A program made the position numbers and the translations under genes. Below are positions 1-8,917 of a stretch of DNA of 44,990 nucleotides, piece by piece (positions within the stretch are counted from its first letter, which is position 1; each line of letters begins with the position of its first letter). The stretch is from the NCBI GenBank assembly GCA_022729735.1, contig DZAY01000020.1:1-44990 (forward strand), read 5' to 3'. Under the pieces are notes generated by a model, which had not been told where the DNA came from, did no database searches, and was given only the letters and a program-made list of their open reading frames with translations. This stretch comes from Helicobacter cetorum. Lineage in GTDB: Bacteria > Campylobacterota > Campylobacteria > Campylobacterales > DZAY01.

Positions 1-492
1 AATATTATCGATATTATCTAATATTGGTTTATCGTATTCATCTACTAAAATTACAACTTTTTGACTATATTTTTCGTAAGCTTTTTGTATTAACTCTGAA
101 AAGCATATAGCCATATTATTAAGTTTTTCACATTTTATATCTAATAAATCTTGAGCATCTTTAAAGTTTTTTTCTATTCTATCTCTTATTTTCTCTTTTG
201 TATCTAAAACACCAGCACCAAAACTTATATGAATTACAGGATATTTAACATCAAAATTCCACTTATCATAAATATAAAGCTCTTCAAATAGCTCTTTTTT
301 ACCTTGAAATATTGATTTTAAAGTTGATAAAAACAGAGATTTTCCAAATCTTCGAGGACGAGATAAGAAGTAATATCCTCCTCCACTTTGTATTAAATCA
401 AGTGCTATTTTTGTTTTATCAATATAAACATAGTTTTCGCTTTTATCTCTAATCTTTTCAAATGTTTGTATTCCTATTGGGAGTTTTTTCAT
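1..492 (-). CDS. AAA-ATPase-like protein (PF09820 type), partial
   Basis: The reading frame starts at ATG 492 (minus) and runs off the left edge of the window, so only the first 164 residues are present. The N-terminus MKKLPIGIQTFEKIR, the SRPRRFGKSL phosphate-binding loop near residue 45 and the Walker-B-like LVDEYDKPI near residue 150 are typical of the AAA-ATPase-like family. That family usually has a PD-(D/E)XK nuclease-like domain at the C-terminus, which would lie outside the window. An AAGG ribosome-binding site lies about 11 bases upstream. Members are often multicopy and their cellular role is not well established. It is on the same strand as thrC but separated from it by 70 bp holding a hairpin, so it is probably transcribed separately. 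Confidence 0.85.
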   Translation of the reverse strand, partial: MKKLPIGIQTFEKIRDKSENYVYIDKTKIALDLIQSGGGYYFLSRPRRFGKSLFLSTLKSIFQGKKELFEELYIYDKWNFDVKYPVIHISFGAGVLDTKEKIRDRIEKNFKDAQDLLDIKCEKLNNMAICFSELIQKAYEKYSQKVVILVDEYDKPILDNIDNI

Positions 493-539
493 GATGTTGC
501 CTTTTTTGGATTTAACGAGGTGAAGTTAAGTTTTATAGC

Positions 540-559
540 AAGTTGGATAAATCCAACTT
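540..559 (-). terminator. Hairpin downstream of thrC
   Basis: A perfect 9-bp inverted repeat (AAGTTGGAT / ATCCAACTT) separated by 2 bases lies 3 bp beyond the thrC stop codon. No long T-run follows on the minus strand, so it is either a weak intrinsic terminator or a 3'-end stabiliser for the argB-thrC message. Confidence 0.5.
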
Positions 560-562
560 AAA

Positions 563-2032
563 CTATTTCAAAAATTTGATAATCTCTTTATCAATTTCTT
601 CTTTTTCTACTACAATTTTATGTTTAATCTCTTTGCTAAATAGAGCTTCTATTTCTGGAGCTATTTTTAGATTAAAATCTTTTACAATATGTTGCAATGC
701 CACAATATCTCCATCGACTTTTTCATCATTTAGTGCTTCTAAAACTGAAGGAGCAAATTTTGTCCATTCTGCTGTTGAATATATCACAGTTTTGATATTT
801 TTCCAATCTCTTTTTTTGTAACTTTTAATCGTTGTAGCAGTGTGAGTATCCATAATATAACCTTCTTCTGCGAACTCTTTTATCACAATTTTACACTCAT
901 CATCACTACTAAAAGTTGCACTAAAATCTTTTTGAAGTTCATTTAATTCAGCTTCATTTAGTTTATAAGCTCCATTTTGTTCTAAATCTTCCATCAAATT
1001 TTTAACTCTATTAGCTCCAAATTTATCAAACAAAATTCGCTCAACATTTGAAGATTTCAAAATATCCATAGCTGGAGATATAGTTTTTGTCAATTTTTTA
1101 GAGTTTAAGTTATACTCTCCATTTGTTATTAAATCTGTCAAAATGTTATTTTGATTTGATGATATTAAAATTTTTTTAATTGGCAATCCCATTTTTTTAG
1201 CATAATAAGCACCCAAAGCATTTCCAAAATTTCCACTTGGAATAACTAAATATATCTCTTCATCAATTCCAATCTCATCAGCTCTTAAAAGTTCTAAATA
1301 GCTCCAAAAGTGATAAATTATTTGGAAAATTATTCTTCCAAAATTTACAGAGTTTGCAGCTGAAAGTTTGATATTATGAGACTCTAATTCATTTTTAAAA
1401 GTTTTAGAATTAAGTAGTCGCTTTAGTGCATTTTGAGTATCATCAAAATCTCCAATGACTCCAATAACTTTTAGATTTTCTCCATCTTCACAAACCATTT
1501 GCAGTCTTTGAACATCACTTGTTCCACCATCTGGATAGAGACAAACAACTTTTATATTTTCTCTATTTTTAAAACTATTTAAAGTAGCAGGTCCAGTATC
1601 TCCGCTTGTAGCTGCTAAAATTAGATAATTTTCTCCTCTTTTTTGAGCTAAACTTGATAAAATTTTTCCAAAAGGAACTAAAGCCATATCTTTAAAAGCT
1701 CTTGTTGGACCGTGATACAACTCATTTACAAACAAATCATCTCTCAATTTTTTAATTGGAGCTGGATTTGTACTATCATCAAAATTTGAGTATAAATTTA
1801 GAGCTTCATCGATAATATTTTCTTCAATATCAATTGCAAATTTATCTATTAATATAAGTTTTGCTAACTCTTTATAACTAAGGCTTACCATATCTTTTGT
1901 GATAGTTAAATTTGGAATAGACTCTGGAATATATAGTCCTCCAAAACTTGCACTTGGGTCTAATATCGCTTCTCCAAATGTAACTCTCTCTTTTCTTGCA
2001 CCATCATTTCCTCTACTCTCAATAAAAAGCAT
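563..2032 (-). CDS. thrC: Threonine synthase
   Basis: Converts O-phosphohomoserine to threonine and phosphate with pyridoxal phosphate, the last step of threonine biosynthesis in the cytoplasm. The 489-residue length fits the long ThrC subfamily. The N-terminus has the expected RGN...VTFGEAIL-type start, the PLP-binding lysine is K114 in GPTRAFKDMA, and the SGDTGPAT and PSGNFGNALGAYYA motifs contact the cofactor and substrate phosphates. The ATG start at 2032 is preceded by AAAGGA at good spacing. It lies 11 bp downstream of argB on the same strand, so the two are probably cotranscribed. Confidence 0.95.
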   Translation of the reverse strand: MLFIESRGNDGARKERVTFGEAILDPSASFGGLYIPESIPNLTITKDMVSLSYKELAKLILIDKFAIDIEENIIDEALNLYSNFDDSTNPAPIKKLRDDLFVNELYHGPTRAFKDMALVPFGKILSSLAQKRGENYLILAATSGDTGPATLNSFKNRENIKVVCLYPDGGTSDVQRLQMVCEDGENLKVIGVIGDFDDTQNALKRLLNSKTFKNELESHNIKLSAANSVNFGRIIFQIIYHFWSYLELLRADEIGIDEEIYLVIPSGNFGNALGAYYAKKMGLPIKKILISSNQNNILTDLITNGEYNLNSKKLTKTISPAMDILKSSNVERILFDKFGANRVKNLMEDLEQNGAYKLNEAELNELQKDFSATFSSDDECKIVIKEFAEEGYIMDTHTATTIKSYKKRDWKNIKTVIYSTAEWTKFAPSVLEALNDEKVDGDIVALQHIVKDFNLKIAPEIEALFSKEIKHKIVVEKEEIDKEIIKFLK

Positions 2033-2043
2033 AAATTTTTCCT

Positions 2044-2892
2044 TTATTTTGTTATTAATGTTCCAATTCCAGCTGTGGTAAAAAGCTCTAATAGCAGAGA
2101 ATGCTCAACTCTACCATCAATTATATGAGCTTTTTCAACTCCACCTAATACGGCTCTAAGTGCTGAATCAACTTTTGGTATCATTCCACCACTAATTACA
2201 CCACTCTTTTTAAACTCTTCTATTTCTGCTTCATTTAATGAGTGAATTAAATTTTTGTCTCCATCAAGCACACCAACTGTATCAGTTAAAAATAGAATTT
2301 TTTTAGCTTTGATTGCAACTGCAACTTCTGTTGCTGCTACATCTGCATTTATATTAAATCCAGAATGTCTTCCTTCTCCAGATGCAATTGGAGCAATAAC
2401 AGGAATGAATTTTTCATCAATTAAGTTATTAATAACTTCACCATTTACACTTTTAATAACTCCCGTTAATCCAAATTTACCATCATCTTTTGGAGTTCCA
2501 ATAATACAATTTGCATCTTTTCCACTAATCCCAATCGCTTTGCAACCGTGCATGTTTAGAAGTGAAACTATCTCTTTATTTATTTCTCCACTCAAAACCA
2601 TTTCAACAACTCTCATAGCTTCTTCATTTGTAACTCTATGTCCATCTACAAATTCTGAATGGATATTTAATTTATCTAATAGCTCATTAATTCTTTTACC
2701 ACCACCATGAATAATAACAGGCTTAATTCCAACTAAACTCATCAATGCTATATCTTGTGCGAATTTTTCTTTTAACTCTGGATTAATTTGTGCAGCTCCA
2801 CCATATTTAATAACAACAACAGAGCCATAAAACTCTCTAAGATATGGAAGTGCATCAAGTAGAGTTTTAGCAGTTTCTATCTTTTTTTGCAT
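2044..2892 (-). CDS. argB: Acetylglutamate kinase
   Basis: Phosphorylates N-acetyl-L-glutamate with ATP in the second step of arginine biosynthesis. The 282-residue protein shows the amino-acid-kinase fold signatures: VVIKYGGAAQ near residue 27 (usually KYGGNAM), the glycine-rich IIHGGGKRI near residue 60, and NINADVAATEVA in the substrate-binding region. The C-terminal part contains the SGGMIPKVDSAL motif typical of ArgB. The start ATG at 2892 follows an AAAAAAGG ribosome-binding site. It is the first gene of the argB-thrC pair and diverges from amrA. Confidence 0.95.
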   Translation of the reverse strand: MQKKIETAKTLLDALPYLREFYGSVVVIKYGGAAQINPELKEKFAQDIALMSLVGIKPVIIHGGGKRINELLDKLNIHSEFVDGHRVTNEEAMRVVEMVLSGEINKEIVSLLNMHGCKAIGISGKDANCIIGTPKDDGKFGLTGVIKSVNGEVINNLIDEKFIPVIAPIASGEGRHSGFNINADVAATEVAVAIKAKKILFLTDTVGVLDGDKNLIHSLNEAEIEEFKKSGVISGGMIPKVDSALRAVLGGVEKAHIIDGRVEHSLLLELFTTAGIGTLITK

Positions 2893-2915
2893 ATTTTTAA
2901 CCTTTTTTTATTGAA

Positions 2916-2921
2916 ATTATA
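2916..2921 (-). promoter_or_regulatory. Probable -10 box of the argB-thrC operon
   Basis: A consensus TATAAT reads on the minus strand 24 bases upstream of the argB start, giving a predicted leader of roughly 15-20 bases. No clear -35 is visible, as is common in Campylobacterota sigma70 promoters. Confidence 0.55.
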
Positions 2922-2968
2922 CAATTAAAAAGCTAAAGTTATTAAAATTAAATTTGATAAGGATTTAG

Positions 2969-3511
2969 ATGCAAGAGTTAATAAAAATTGCAAGAGATGC
3001 AATATGTGAAGAGTTTGAAAAAGATAAAATCATACAAAGAGATGAGTTACTAAATAGATACAAAATATTAAATGATTACAAATCATCTTTTGTAACACTT
3101 ACAATAAATGGAGAGTTAAGAGGTTGCATTGGTTCTATAATTCCTCACCGAATATTGCTTGATGATATAGTTGAAAATGCAAAATCTTCAGCATTCAAAG
3201 ACCCACGGTTTTATCCACTTACAAAAGATGAGTTAAAAAAAATTAAAATAGAAATTTCACTTCTAACAGTTCCAACAGAGTTAAAATATAGCTCAATTGA
3301 TGATTTAAAATCCAAAATAAGAGTGGATATTGATGGAGTAATTATAAAACATGGTTACCATCAAGCAACTTTTTTACCACAAGTTTGGGAAGAGTTGAAT
3401 AGTTTTGAACTATTTTTTGGACATTTATGTCAAAAAGCTGGAATGAGCAAAGATTGTTTATCACTTCATCCTGAAATTTATATTTATAATGTCGAAAAAA
3501 TAGAAGAATAA
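2969..3511 (+). CDS. amrA: AMMECR1/AmrA family protein
   Basis: A 180-residue protein with the AMMECR1 domain over almost its full length. The signature LRGCIGS lies near residues 50-56, followed by SSAFKDPRFYPLT and the EISLLTVP strand, all hallmarks of the family. AmrA proteins usually occur with MEMO-like AmrB and the radical-SAM protein AmrS; neither partner is in this window. The biochemical role is still poorly defined, with the conserved cysteine suspected to be catalytic. Start ATG 2969 has an AAGGA site 8 bases upstream. The 3' end meets the convergent phosphatase gene with only 2 bp between stop codons. Confidence 0.9.
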   Translation: MQELIKIARDAICEEFEKDKIIQRDELLNRYKILNDYKSSFVTLTINGELRGCIGSIIPHRILLDDIVENAKSSAFKDPRFYPLTKDELKKIKIEISLLTVPTELKYSSIDDLKSKIRVDIDGVIIKHGYHQATFLPQVWEELNSFELFFGHLCQKAGMSKDCLSLHPEIYIYNVEKIEE

Positions 3512-3513
3512 AT

Positions 3514-5100
3514 TTAAATTTTAAAACCGAGAATTGTAACATCATCGGTTTTATCATTTTTGCCTCTATAACTATTTAAACTATCAATCAAAATAGCTTT
3601 TTGAGTTGTAAATTTTTTATCAAAACTATTTTTCAAAATATCTTTAAATCTATTTTTACCAAATGGAAAACCTTTATCACCTCCAATTTGGTCTAAAAAT
3701 CCATCTGTTGTAATGTAAATATATGTCTCATTTGTAGTTTCTATTTTGTGTTCTTTAAATTCAAAATTCACATCAGATTTTTTATAACCAATTGAGTGTC
3801 GGCAACCTTTTATTGTTTCTACAACTCCATTTTGAATATAAAAGAGTGAAGTTTCTGCACCTGAAAATTTAACATAGTTCTCATTTTTATTAATATACAA
3901 AACTCCTCCATCAAATCCAGCATTTGAAATAGAGTTTATATCATCTTGACGAAGTAGAGTTTTGATAGATTTATTAAATAGCGATAAAATTTCTGCTGGA
4001 CTTATTTCATTTGTTTGATTTATGATTTGTGACACTATTTCTCGCTCTATCGCTTTTACAAGCATAGTTACAAAAGCTCCAGCAACACCATGACCTGTAC
4101 AATCGATTACCATTGCTAAAAAACCTTTATCATTTGGTAACTCTTCAAATAGATAAATATCTCCACCAACTGTATCTCGTGGTTCCCACAATATAAAATA
4201 GTCTTTGAAACATTTAGAAAAACTGTGTTCAATTGGCATGATTGCATGTTGGATTAAAGAAGCATAATTTATAGAATCTCTAAGCTGTGAATGTATCTCA
4301 TCAGTCTCTCTTTTTGCAATTTCCAATTTTTTAATCAAACTATTTAAATTATCATCTCGACTATTTATTTCTGTAATCATGCCATTAAATCCATCATTTA
4401 AGTTTTTAAACTCATCTAATTGATTTAAATCTATTCTAATATCAAATCTTTTAGTTTCTGAAATATATTTCATGACATCAACTAACTCAAAAATTGGTTT
4501 TGTAAAAATTTTATGTATTTTAGTTGATAAATATATTATAAAAAATAGAGTTATTACAGTTATTAATATTTGAATTAAAGTTAAATTAATCAAATAATTC
4601 TTAAGCATGGTTGTATTTGAAATTATATAAAAAACACCAATTAACTCATTATCTAAAATAATTGGACTTAATAGATAAATTTTATCACCATCACTTATAT
4701 CTACACTTTTTTTATCATTTTTTAATATATTGTTAAATTTTTCTATCTGCTCTTTTGATTTAGAATTAAACTCTTCAATATCTGCTTTATTTAATAAATC
4801 TGAAAAATATGAAGCAAAAAGAGTATCTCCACTATATAACATAACAGATAATATATTCTCGTTTGTTTTAAAAGATGAGATAATATTTTTTGCACCAACC
4901 TCATCTATAAATATTATTGCGGGTTTTATATTTTCACTACTGATTGATGCAAGTTGATTTAATGAGTTTATATAATTTGTTTTTTGAGTATTATAAATAT
5001 ATGTAGAAAAAGTTAGCGAAGAGATAAATAGTGCTATTGCTGAAGTTATACTTAGAATTAAAATTAATTTAATTCTAATTGAAAAAGAGTTAAATCTCAA
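3514..5100 (-). CDS. CHASE8-HAMP-SpoIIE membrane phosphatase
   Basis: A 528-residue sensor phosphatase. Transmembrane helices lie at about residues 10-32 and 171-193. The periplasmic segment between them resembles the CHASE8 domain of YfiN: it has the NQLASISSEN...PAIIFID pattern followed by A..I..F and SVMLYSGDTLFASY. A HAMP domain (about 194-248), a short coiled coil and a C-terminal PP2C/SpoIIE Ser/Thr phosphatase domain follow, with SLIQHAIMP, GGDIYLF, DCTGHGVAGAF, TTDGFLDQ and the closing TDDVTILGF metal-binding motifs all intact. It is the last gene of the long minus-strand operon, 12 bp after the TonB receptor gene and near yfiR. In YfiBNR systems YfiR represses a CHASE8 protein, so YfiR control of this phosphatase is a direct inference. 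The probable substrate is the phosphorylated SiaC-like protein at 9724-10098. Confidence 0.85.
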   Translation of the reverse strand: MRFNSFSIRIKLILILSITSAIALFISSLTFSTYIYNTQKTNYINSLNQLASISSENIKPAIIFIDEVGAKNIISSFKTNENILSVMLYSGDTLFASYFSDLLNKADIEEFNSKSKEQIEKFNNILKNDKKSVDISDGDKIYLLSPIILDNELIGVFYIISNTTMLKNYLINLTLIQILITVITLFFIIYLSTKIHKIFTKPIFELVDVMKYISETKRFDIRIDLNQLDEFKNLNDGFNGMITEINSRDDNLNSLIKKLEIAKRETDEIHSQLRDSINYASLIQHAIMPIEHSFSKCFKDYFILWEPRDTVGGDIYLFEELPNDKGFLAMVIDCTGHGVAGAFVTMLVKAIEREIVSQIINQTNEISPAEILSLFNKSIKTLLRQDDINSISNAGFDGGVLYINKNENYVKFSGAETSLFYIQNGVVETIKGCRHSIGYKKSDVNFEFKEHKIETTNETYIYITTDGFLDQIGGDKGFPFGKNRFKDILKNSFDKKFTTQKAILIDSLNSYRGKNDKTDDVTILGFKI

Positions 5101-5112
5101 AATAGAAAACCT

Positions 5113-7458
5113 TTAAAATGTAATTTCCAATCTAACATAATATAAAGCTCCACTAAAGCCAAATGGTGAATAGTTTGAGTATTGAAAAATAGACCCATCT
5201 CCATAAAATGGATTATCAGTTTTTGGAAATTTATCTGGATAAACATCAAATATATTTTCAGCACCAATTCCAAAATTTATATTTTTGTCATAACTATATG
5301 AAATATCAAAATCGCTTACCCATTTTGGATTGAATTTATAAATTGTTGGAGTTGTAAAATTATCTTGAAATGAACCATATCTACTAACATTTAAAGCAAA
5401 ATTAAACTTATCTATCTCATAATTTGACAAAAGTTTAATGCTATCTTTTGGTTGTCCAACCTCTATTGCAGTTTTTGTATTATTACCAATTATAATATCT
5501 TTAGCATCTTCTCCAAGAATTTGAAGATTATCATTAATCGATGTAATCTCATTTTTTGCATAGTTAAACCAAGCTCCAAGAGTTAGTTTAGATTTATCTT
5601 CAAACTCATAATTATAATTTAGTTTCAAATCTACTCCGTATAATTCAGTAGATATAGCATTTGTAAAAAATCTCGCACTTTTGATTTTAGCATTTTCTAA
5701 AACTTTATCCACATCAATCTCTTCAGATAAAATTATTCTATCATCTATTTTTGCTTGAAAATAGTCTGCCATAAATGATAAATTTGAAATTGGTTTATAT
5801 ACAAATCCTAATGTTGAGTGTAAAGACTCTTCTGGTTTTAAATCTTTTGCTCCAAGAGCTTTTGCCAACTCATCATTTACTCTCAAAGTTCCACTCTCAT
5901 ACAATTTATTATCATCTGTAAAAAAGTTTGTAGCTGTTGCATTGAAGTAGTTTTGAGATAGTGATGGAGCTCTAAATCCACTACTTAGTGATGCTCGTAA
6001 CATTAGGCTATTTGTGGTTTTGTGAGAAAGAGCAACTTTTGCATCAAGTGTATCTTTGAAATCACTATAATACTCATATCGCATAGCTCCATTTATCAAA
6101 AACTTTTCTGTCATTTGATATTTTAAATCCAAATATGAGGCATAATTTTGTCTATCTTCATTAGTTGCATTATCATTTCTAAATCCATAAAAACCTTGAG
6201 AACCACCAATTTTGCTATAATCTCCAACAATATAAGATGCTTCTTCTCCACTTTTTATCTTAAAATTTTCATATCTAAACTCAAATCCACCAGCAATATT
6301 TAACTTATCTATCTTTTTTAGTAAATCTAAATTTAAACTATTTTGTAAATAATCCAACTCTCCTGCAAAAAATGATTTTGGCGATTCAAGTCCAAGTGAA
6401 TGATTTAGTGAGTTTTTAATAAAATATTTCATTTGGTTGTATCCAAAATTGTTACTTATATCCCACTCAATATTACTATTAGTAACACCACTAACTCCAA
6501 AAGTTACCATATTATCAAATATTTTTGGATTTATAACTGGTAAAAATCCATTTGGATAAATTTCTATATTATTTCGCTCATCTACATCTCTTCTAATATA
6601 AGCTGTATTGGCACTATCTTTTTTATTGATTATTGTTCTTAAATAATAAATATTTCCACTCTCTTGAGGTGCTTTTATATTTACTCCGACACTAAAATCT
6701 TTCACATCTGGCTCACCCTGTTTCATACTAACAATAGGAACTTCATATCGTTTATCAACTCCAGCTCTATTTGTTGGATTTTTATCTTTTATATCACCAA
6801 AAATAGATATAAAACCATCATATTTTAGATTGGTAATATAAAACATATCGCTTTGATAAAATTCACCATCGCCTTCTTTTGAAATACCAGAAGTTGCTGA
6901 AAATTTACTCTGATGTCCATAACCTTTTAAAATAATATTTATAACTCCAGCAATAGCATCAGAGCCATATTGAGCAGCTGCTCCATCTCTTAAAATTTCT
7001 ATTTTGTCAATAGCACTAATTGGTATTTTGCTCAAATCAACTCCACTTGCTCCTCTTCCAATCGTTCCATTTATGTGCATAAGTGCTGTTGTATGAACTC
7101 TTTTTCCATTTATCAAAACTAAAACTTGGTCGGGATTTAAACCCCTTAGAGTGAATGGATTTAAATGGTCACTTCCATCATTTACAGCTGGTCGTGGAGC
7201 ATTAAAACCAGCTACATATTTTTGTAAAATTCTATTTAAATCTTTAAAACCAGCTCTTTGTAACTCTTTTGAAGTTATTACATCAATTGGAACTTCTGCC
7301 AAAGTTATATCTCTATTTCCACTTCTTGAACCTATCTCAACTTTAGCTTCTGCTTCGATATTTAATAACTCTTCTAAACTTTTATCAGATAATAAATCAT
7401 TTGCTATGGAGTTTGTCAAAAGTATCACAGTTATAATTGATATATTTAAAACTTTCAC
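5113..7458 (-). CDS. TonB-dependent outer-membrane receptor
   Basis: A 781-residue outer-membrane protein. The N-terminus has a signal peptide (about residues 1-19, ending near NSIAN), then a SLEELLNIEAEA segment, a plug domain with PIDVIT, FTLRGLNPDQVLVLINGKRV and IEILRDGAAAQYGSDAIAGVINI, and a 22-strand-type barrel ending in the aromatic LEITF. The start is GTG at 7458, overlapping the yfiR stop by one base (TAGTG), so translation is probably coupled to yfiR. The ligand cannot be told from sequence. Placement between yfiR and a CHASE8 phosphatase suggests that it senses as well as, or instead of, transporting. I see no N-terminal FecA-type signalling domain. Confidence 0.92.
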   Translation of the reverse strand: MKVLNISIITVILLTNSIANDLLSDKSLEELLNIEAEAKVEIGSRSGNRDITLAEVPIDVITSKELQRAGFKDLNRILQKYVAGFNAPRPAVNDGSDHLNPFTLRGLNPDQVLVLINGKRVHTTALMHINGTIGRGASGVDLSKIPISAIDKIEILRDGAAAQYGSDAIAGVINIILKGYGHQSKFSATSGISKEGDGEFYQSDMFYITNLKYDGFISIFGDIKDKNPTNRAGVDKRYEVPIVSMKQGEPDVKDFSVGVNIKAPQESGNIYYLRTIINKKDSANTAYIRRDVDERNNIEIYPNGFLPVINPKIFDNMVTFGVSGVTNSNIEWDISNNFGYNQMKYFIKNSLNHSLGLESPKSFFAGELDYLQNSLNLDLLKKIDKLNIAGGFEFRYENFKIKSGEEASYIVGDYSKIGGSQGFYGFRNDNATNEDRQNYASYLDLKYQMTEKFLINGAMRYEYYSDFKDTLDAKVALSHKTTNSLMLRASLSSGFRAPSLSQNYFNATATNFFTDDNKLYESGTLRVNDELAKALGAKDLKPEESLHSTLGFVYKPISNLSFMADYFQAKIDDRIILSEEIDVDKVLENAKIKSARFFTNAISTELYGVDLKLNYNYEFEDKSKLTLGAWFNYAKNEITSINDNLQILGEDAKDIIIGNNTKTAIEVGQPKDSIKLLSNYEIDKFNFALNVSRYGSFQDNFTTPTIYKFNPKWVSDFDISYSYDKNINFGIGAENIFDVYPDKFPKTDNPFYGDGSIFQYSNYSPFGFSGALYYVRLEITF

Positions 7459-7979
7459 TACTTTTTCTCCTCTATAACTTCAGATATATTTAAAAGTGAT
7501 GCACTAATTTTAATATTTGCATTTTTTGATGCACTATTATTTATTTTGAGTTTAACTTTTTGCATAACAAAATCTATTTGAATAATTCCACCTCGCTCGG
7601 CAAATCCTTCCATATCAGAAACAGTTAAAATTGAGTTTGCTTTTGCAAAATCTGTAATCTCTTTTACCTTTTTTTGATTTGTGATAGTTATAAATAGAAT
7701 ATCACTCCCTTTTAAAACTTCAAAATCATCAGTTGATGAAAAATATTTAATCTCAACAGGTCGATTTTGGATAGTTTTACCACTATACAACTCATTTAAT
7801 CTATTATCAAATGGGTTATTATCTATTACAGAAATTACAAATTTATCTTTATTTGAGTTATTTGTCCAAGTTATAAAGCTTGTAAATTTCCCAATAAAAA
7901 CAGCTTTTAAATCTATTTCTGAACTACTTGAAATAAGTAGTGATGGAATTAAAAATAGAGCAAAGATAACTTTTTTCAA
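7458..7979 (-). CDS. YfiR family periplasmic protein (DUF4154)
   Basis: A 173-residue protein with a signal peptide (about residues 1-18) and the YfiR/DUF4154 fold signatures: KAVFIGKFTSFITW at the mature N-terminus, the central SDILFIT strand, and the C-terminal SDMEGFAERGGIIQIDF...KLKINNSASKNANIKIS block. In Pseudomonas, YfiR is a periplasmic repressor that binds the CHASE8 domain of the diguanylate cyclase YfiN and is released by the outer-membrane lipoprotein YfiB. The cysteines of the Pseudomonas protein are absent here. It is followed directly by the TonB receptor and the CHASE8 phosphatase, which suggests the same kind of envelope switch with different partners. Confidence 0.85.
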   Translation of the reverse strand: MKKVIFALFLIPSLLISSSSEIDLKAVFIGKFTSFITWTNNSNKDKFVISVIDNNPFDNRLNELYSGKTIQNRPVEIKYFSSTDDFEVLKGSDILFITITNQKKVKEITDFAKANSILTVSDMEGFAERGGIIQIDFVMQKVKLKINNSASKNANIKISASLLNISEVIEEKK

Positions 7980-7990
7980 CTGACTTTCCT

Positions 7991-8917
7991 TTAATGAGAT
8001 ATTTTAAATATAAACTTAGCTCCATTTTCTACATTTTCAACTTCCAAAGTTCCATTATGTTTTGTTGCAATTTGAGAACTCATATATAATCCAATTCCAG
8101 TTCCTTTGCCTTCTGCTTTTGTTGTAACATTTGCTTTAAATATATCATCAATTATATTTGGAGGAATACCACCAGCATTATCAACTATTTCAATAATATT
8201 TTTGTCTATATTAATAGTTATTTTTCTATTTTTGATGTTATTATCATTAAAAGCATCTTTTGCATTACTAATAATATTCAGAACTAAATGTTTAAGCTCA
8301 TTTTCTATACCATTAATTTCAAAATTTGCAATCTCATTTATTTCTACACTAATTTTATTTTTTATTAACTCATCTTTTATTAATAACAAAACTTTATCTA
8401 TCATTTCTCTTACACTAAATGGTGCTATATTTTTATTTGGTCTAAAAAATGTTCTAAATTCATCAAGTGTATTTATCATATGTTGTATATTTCGCGATAT
8501 ATTTTCTTGAAAAGTTGATATATAATCCTCATCTACAATGCCTTCTTCAAACTCAAATTTCAGCATTTCAACTTGCATACTAATTATATTGATTGGTTGT
8601 TTCCATTGATGTGCCACAGCATCTATCATTTCTCCCATTGCAGCAAGTTTTGATTGTTGAAAAAGCATCTTTTCTTTTTCTTGACGATTTTTTATCTCTT
8701 GTTCCACTCGCTCTTCAAGATGATTTTTATATCTATCAAGCTCTTCATTTAAGTGCAAAAGAGCATTTTGTTGTTTATCACTTTGAGCAATAATTCTATC
8801 AAGTCGTTTTGATTTTCGTTTATAATCTGTCAAAAGTATTTCTAAATTTTCTTTTAACTGAACATAATCGCAATTTAAAAAACTCTCAATATATGCTATC
8901 GTTTTATCATTTTCCAT
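7991..8917 (-). CDS. Soluble histidine kinase with N-terminal coiled coil
   Basis: A 308-residue cytoplasmic kinase without membrane segments. Residues about 20-95 form a coiled coil; a HisKA-type dimerisation region follows with the phosphoacceptor H103 in AVAHQWKQPIN; the ATPase domain has the N box (LVLNIISNAKDAF, N218), G1 box (IVDNAGGIP) and G2 box (GKGTGIGLYMS). With no sensor domain, input must come through another protein. Residues 39-50 (LDRIIAQSDKQQ) resemble residues 31-43 of the HD-GYP protein encoded just upstream, a possible docking site for the SiaC-like protein. Its start overlaps the HD-GYP gene by 11 bp. The CheY-like protein in the same operon is the obvious candidate phosphoacceptor. 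Confidence 0.9.
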   Translation of the reverse strand: MENDKTIAYIESFLNCDYVQLKENLEILLTDYKRKSKRLDRIIAQSDKQQNALLHLNEELDRYKNHLEERVEQEIKNRQEKEKMLFQQSKLAAMGEMIDAVAHQWKQPINIISMQVEMLKFEFEEGIVDEDYISTFQENISRNIQHMINTLDEFRTFFRPNKNIAPFSVREMIDKVLLLIKDELIKNKISVEINEIANFEINGIENELKHLVLNIISNAKDAFNDNNIKNRKITINIDKNIIEIVDNAGGIPPNIIDDIFKANVTTKAEGKGTGIGLYMSSQIATKHNGTLEVENVENGAKFIFKISH

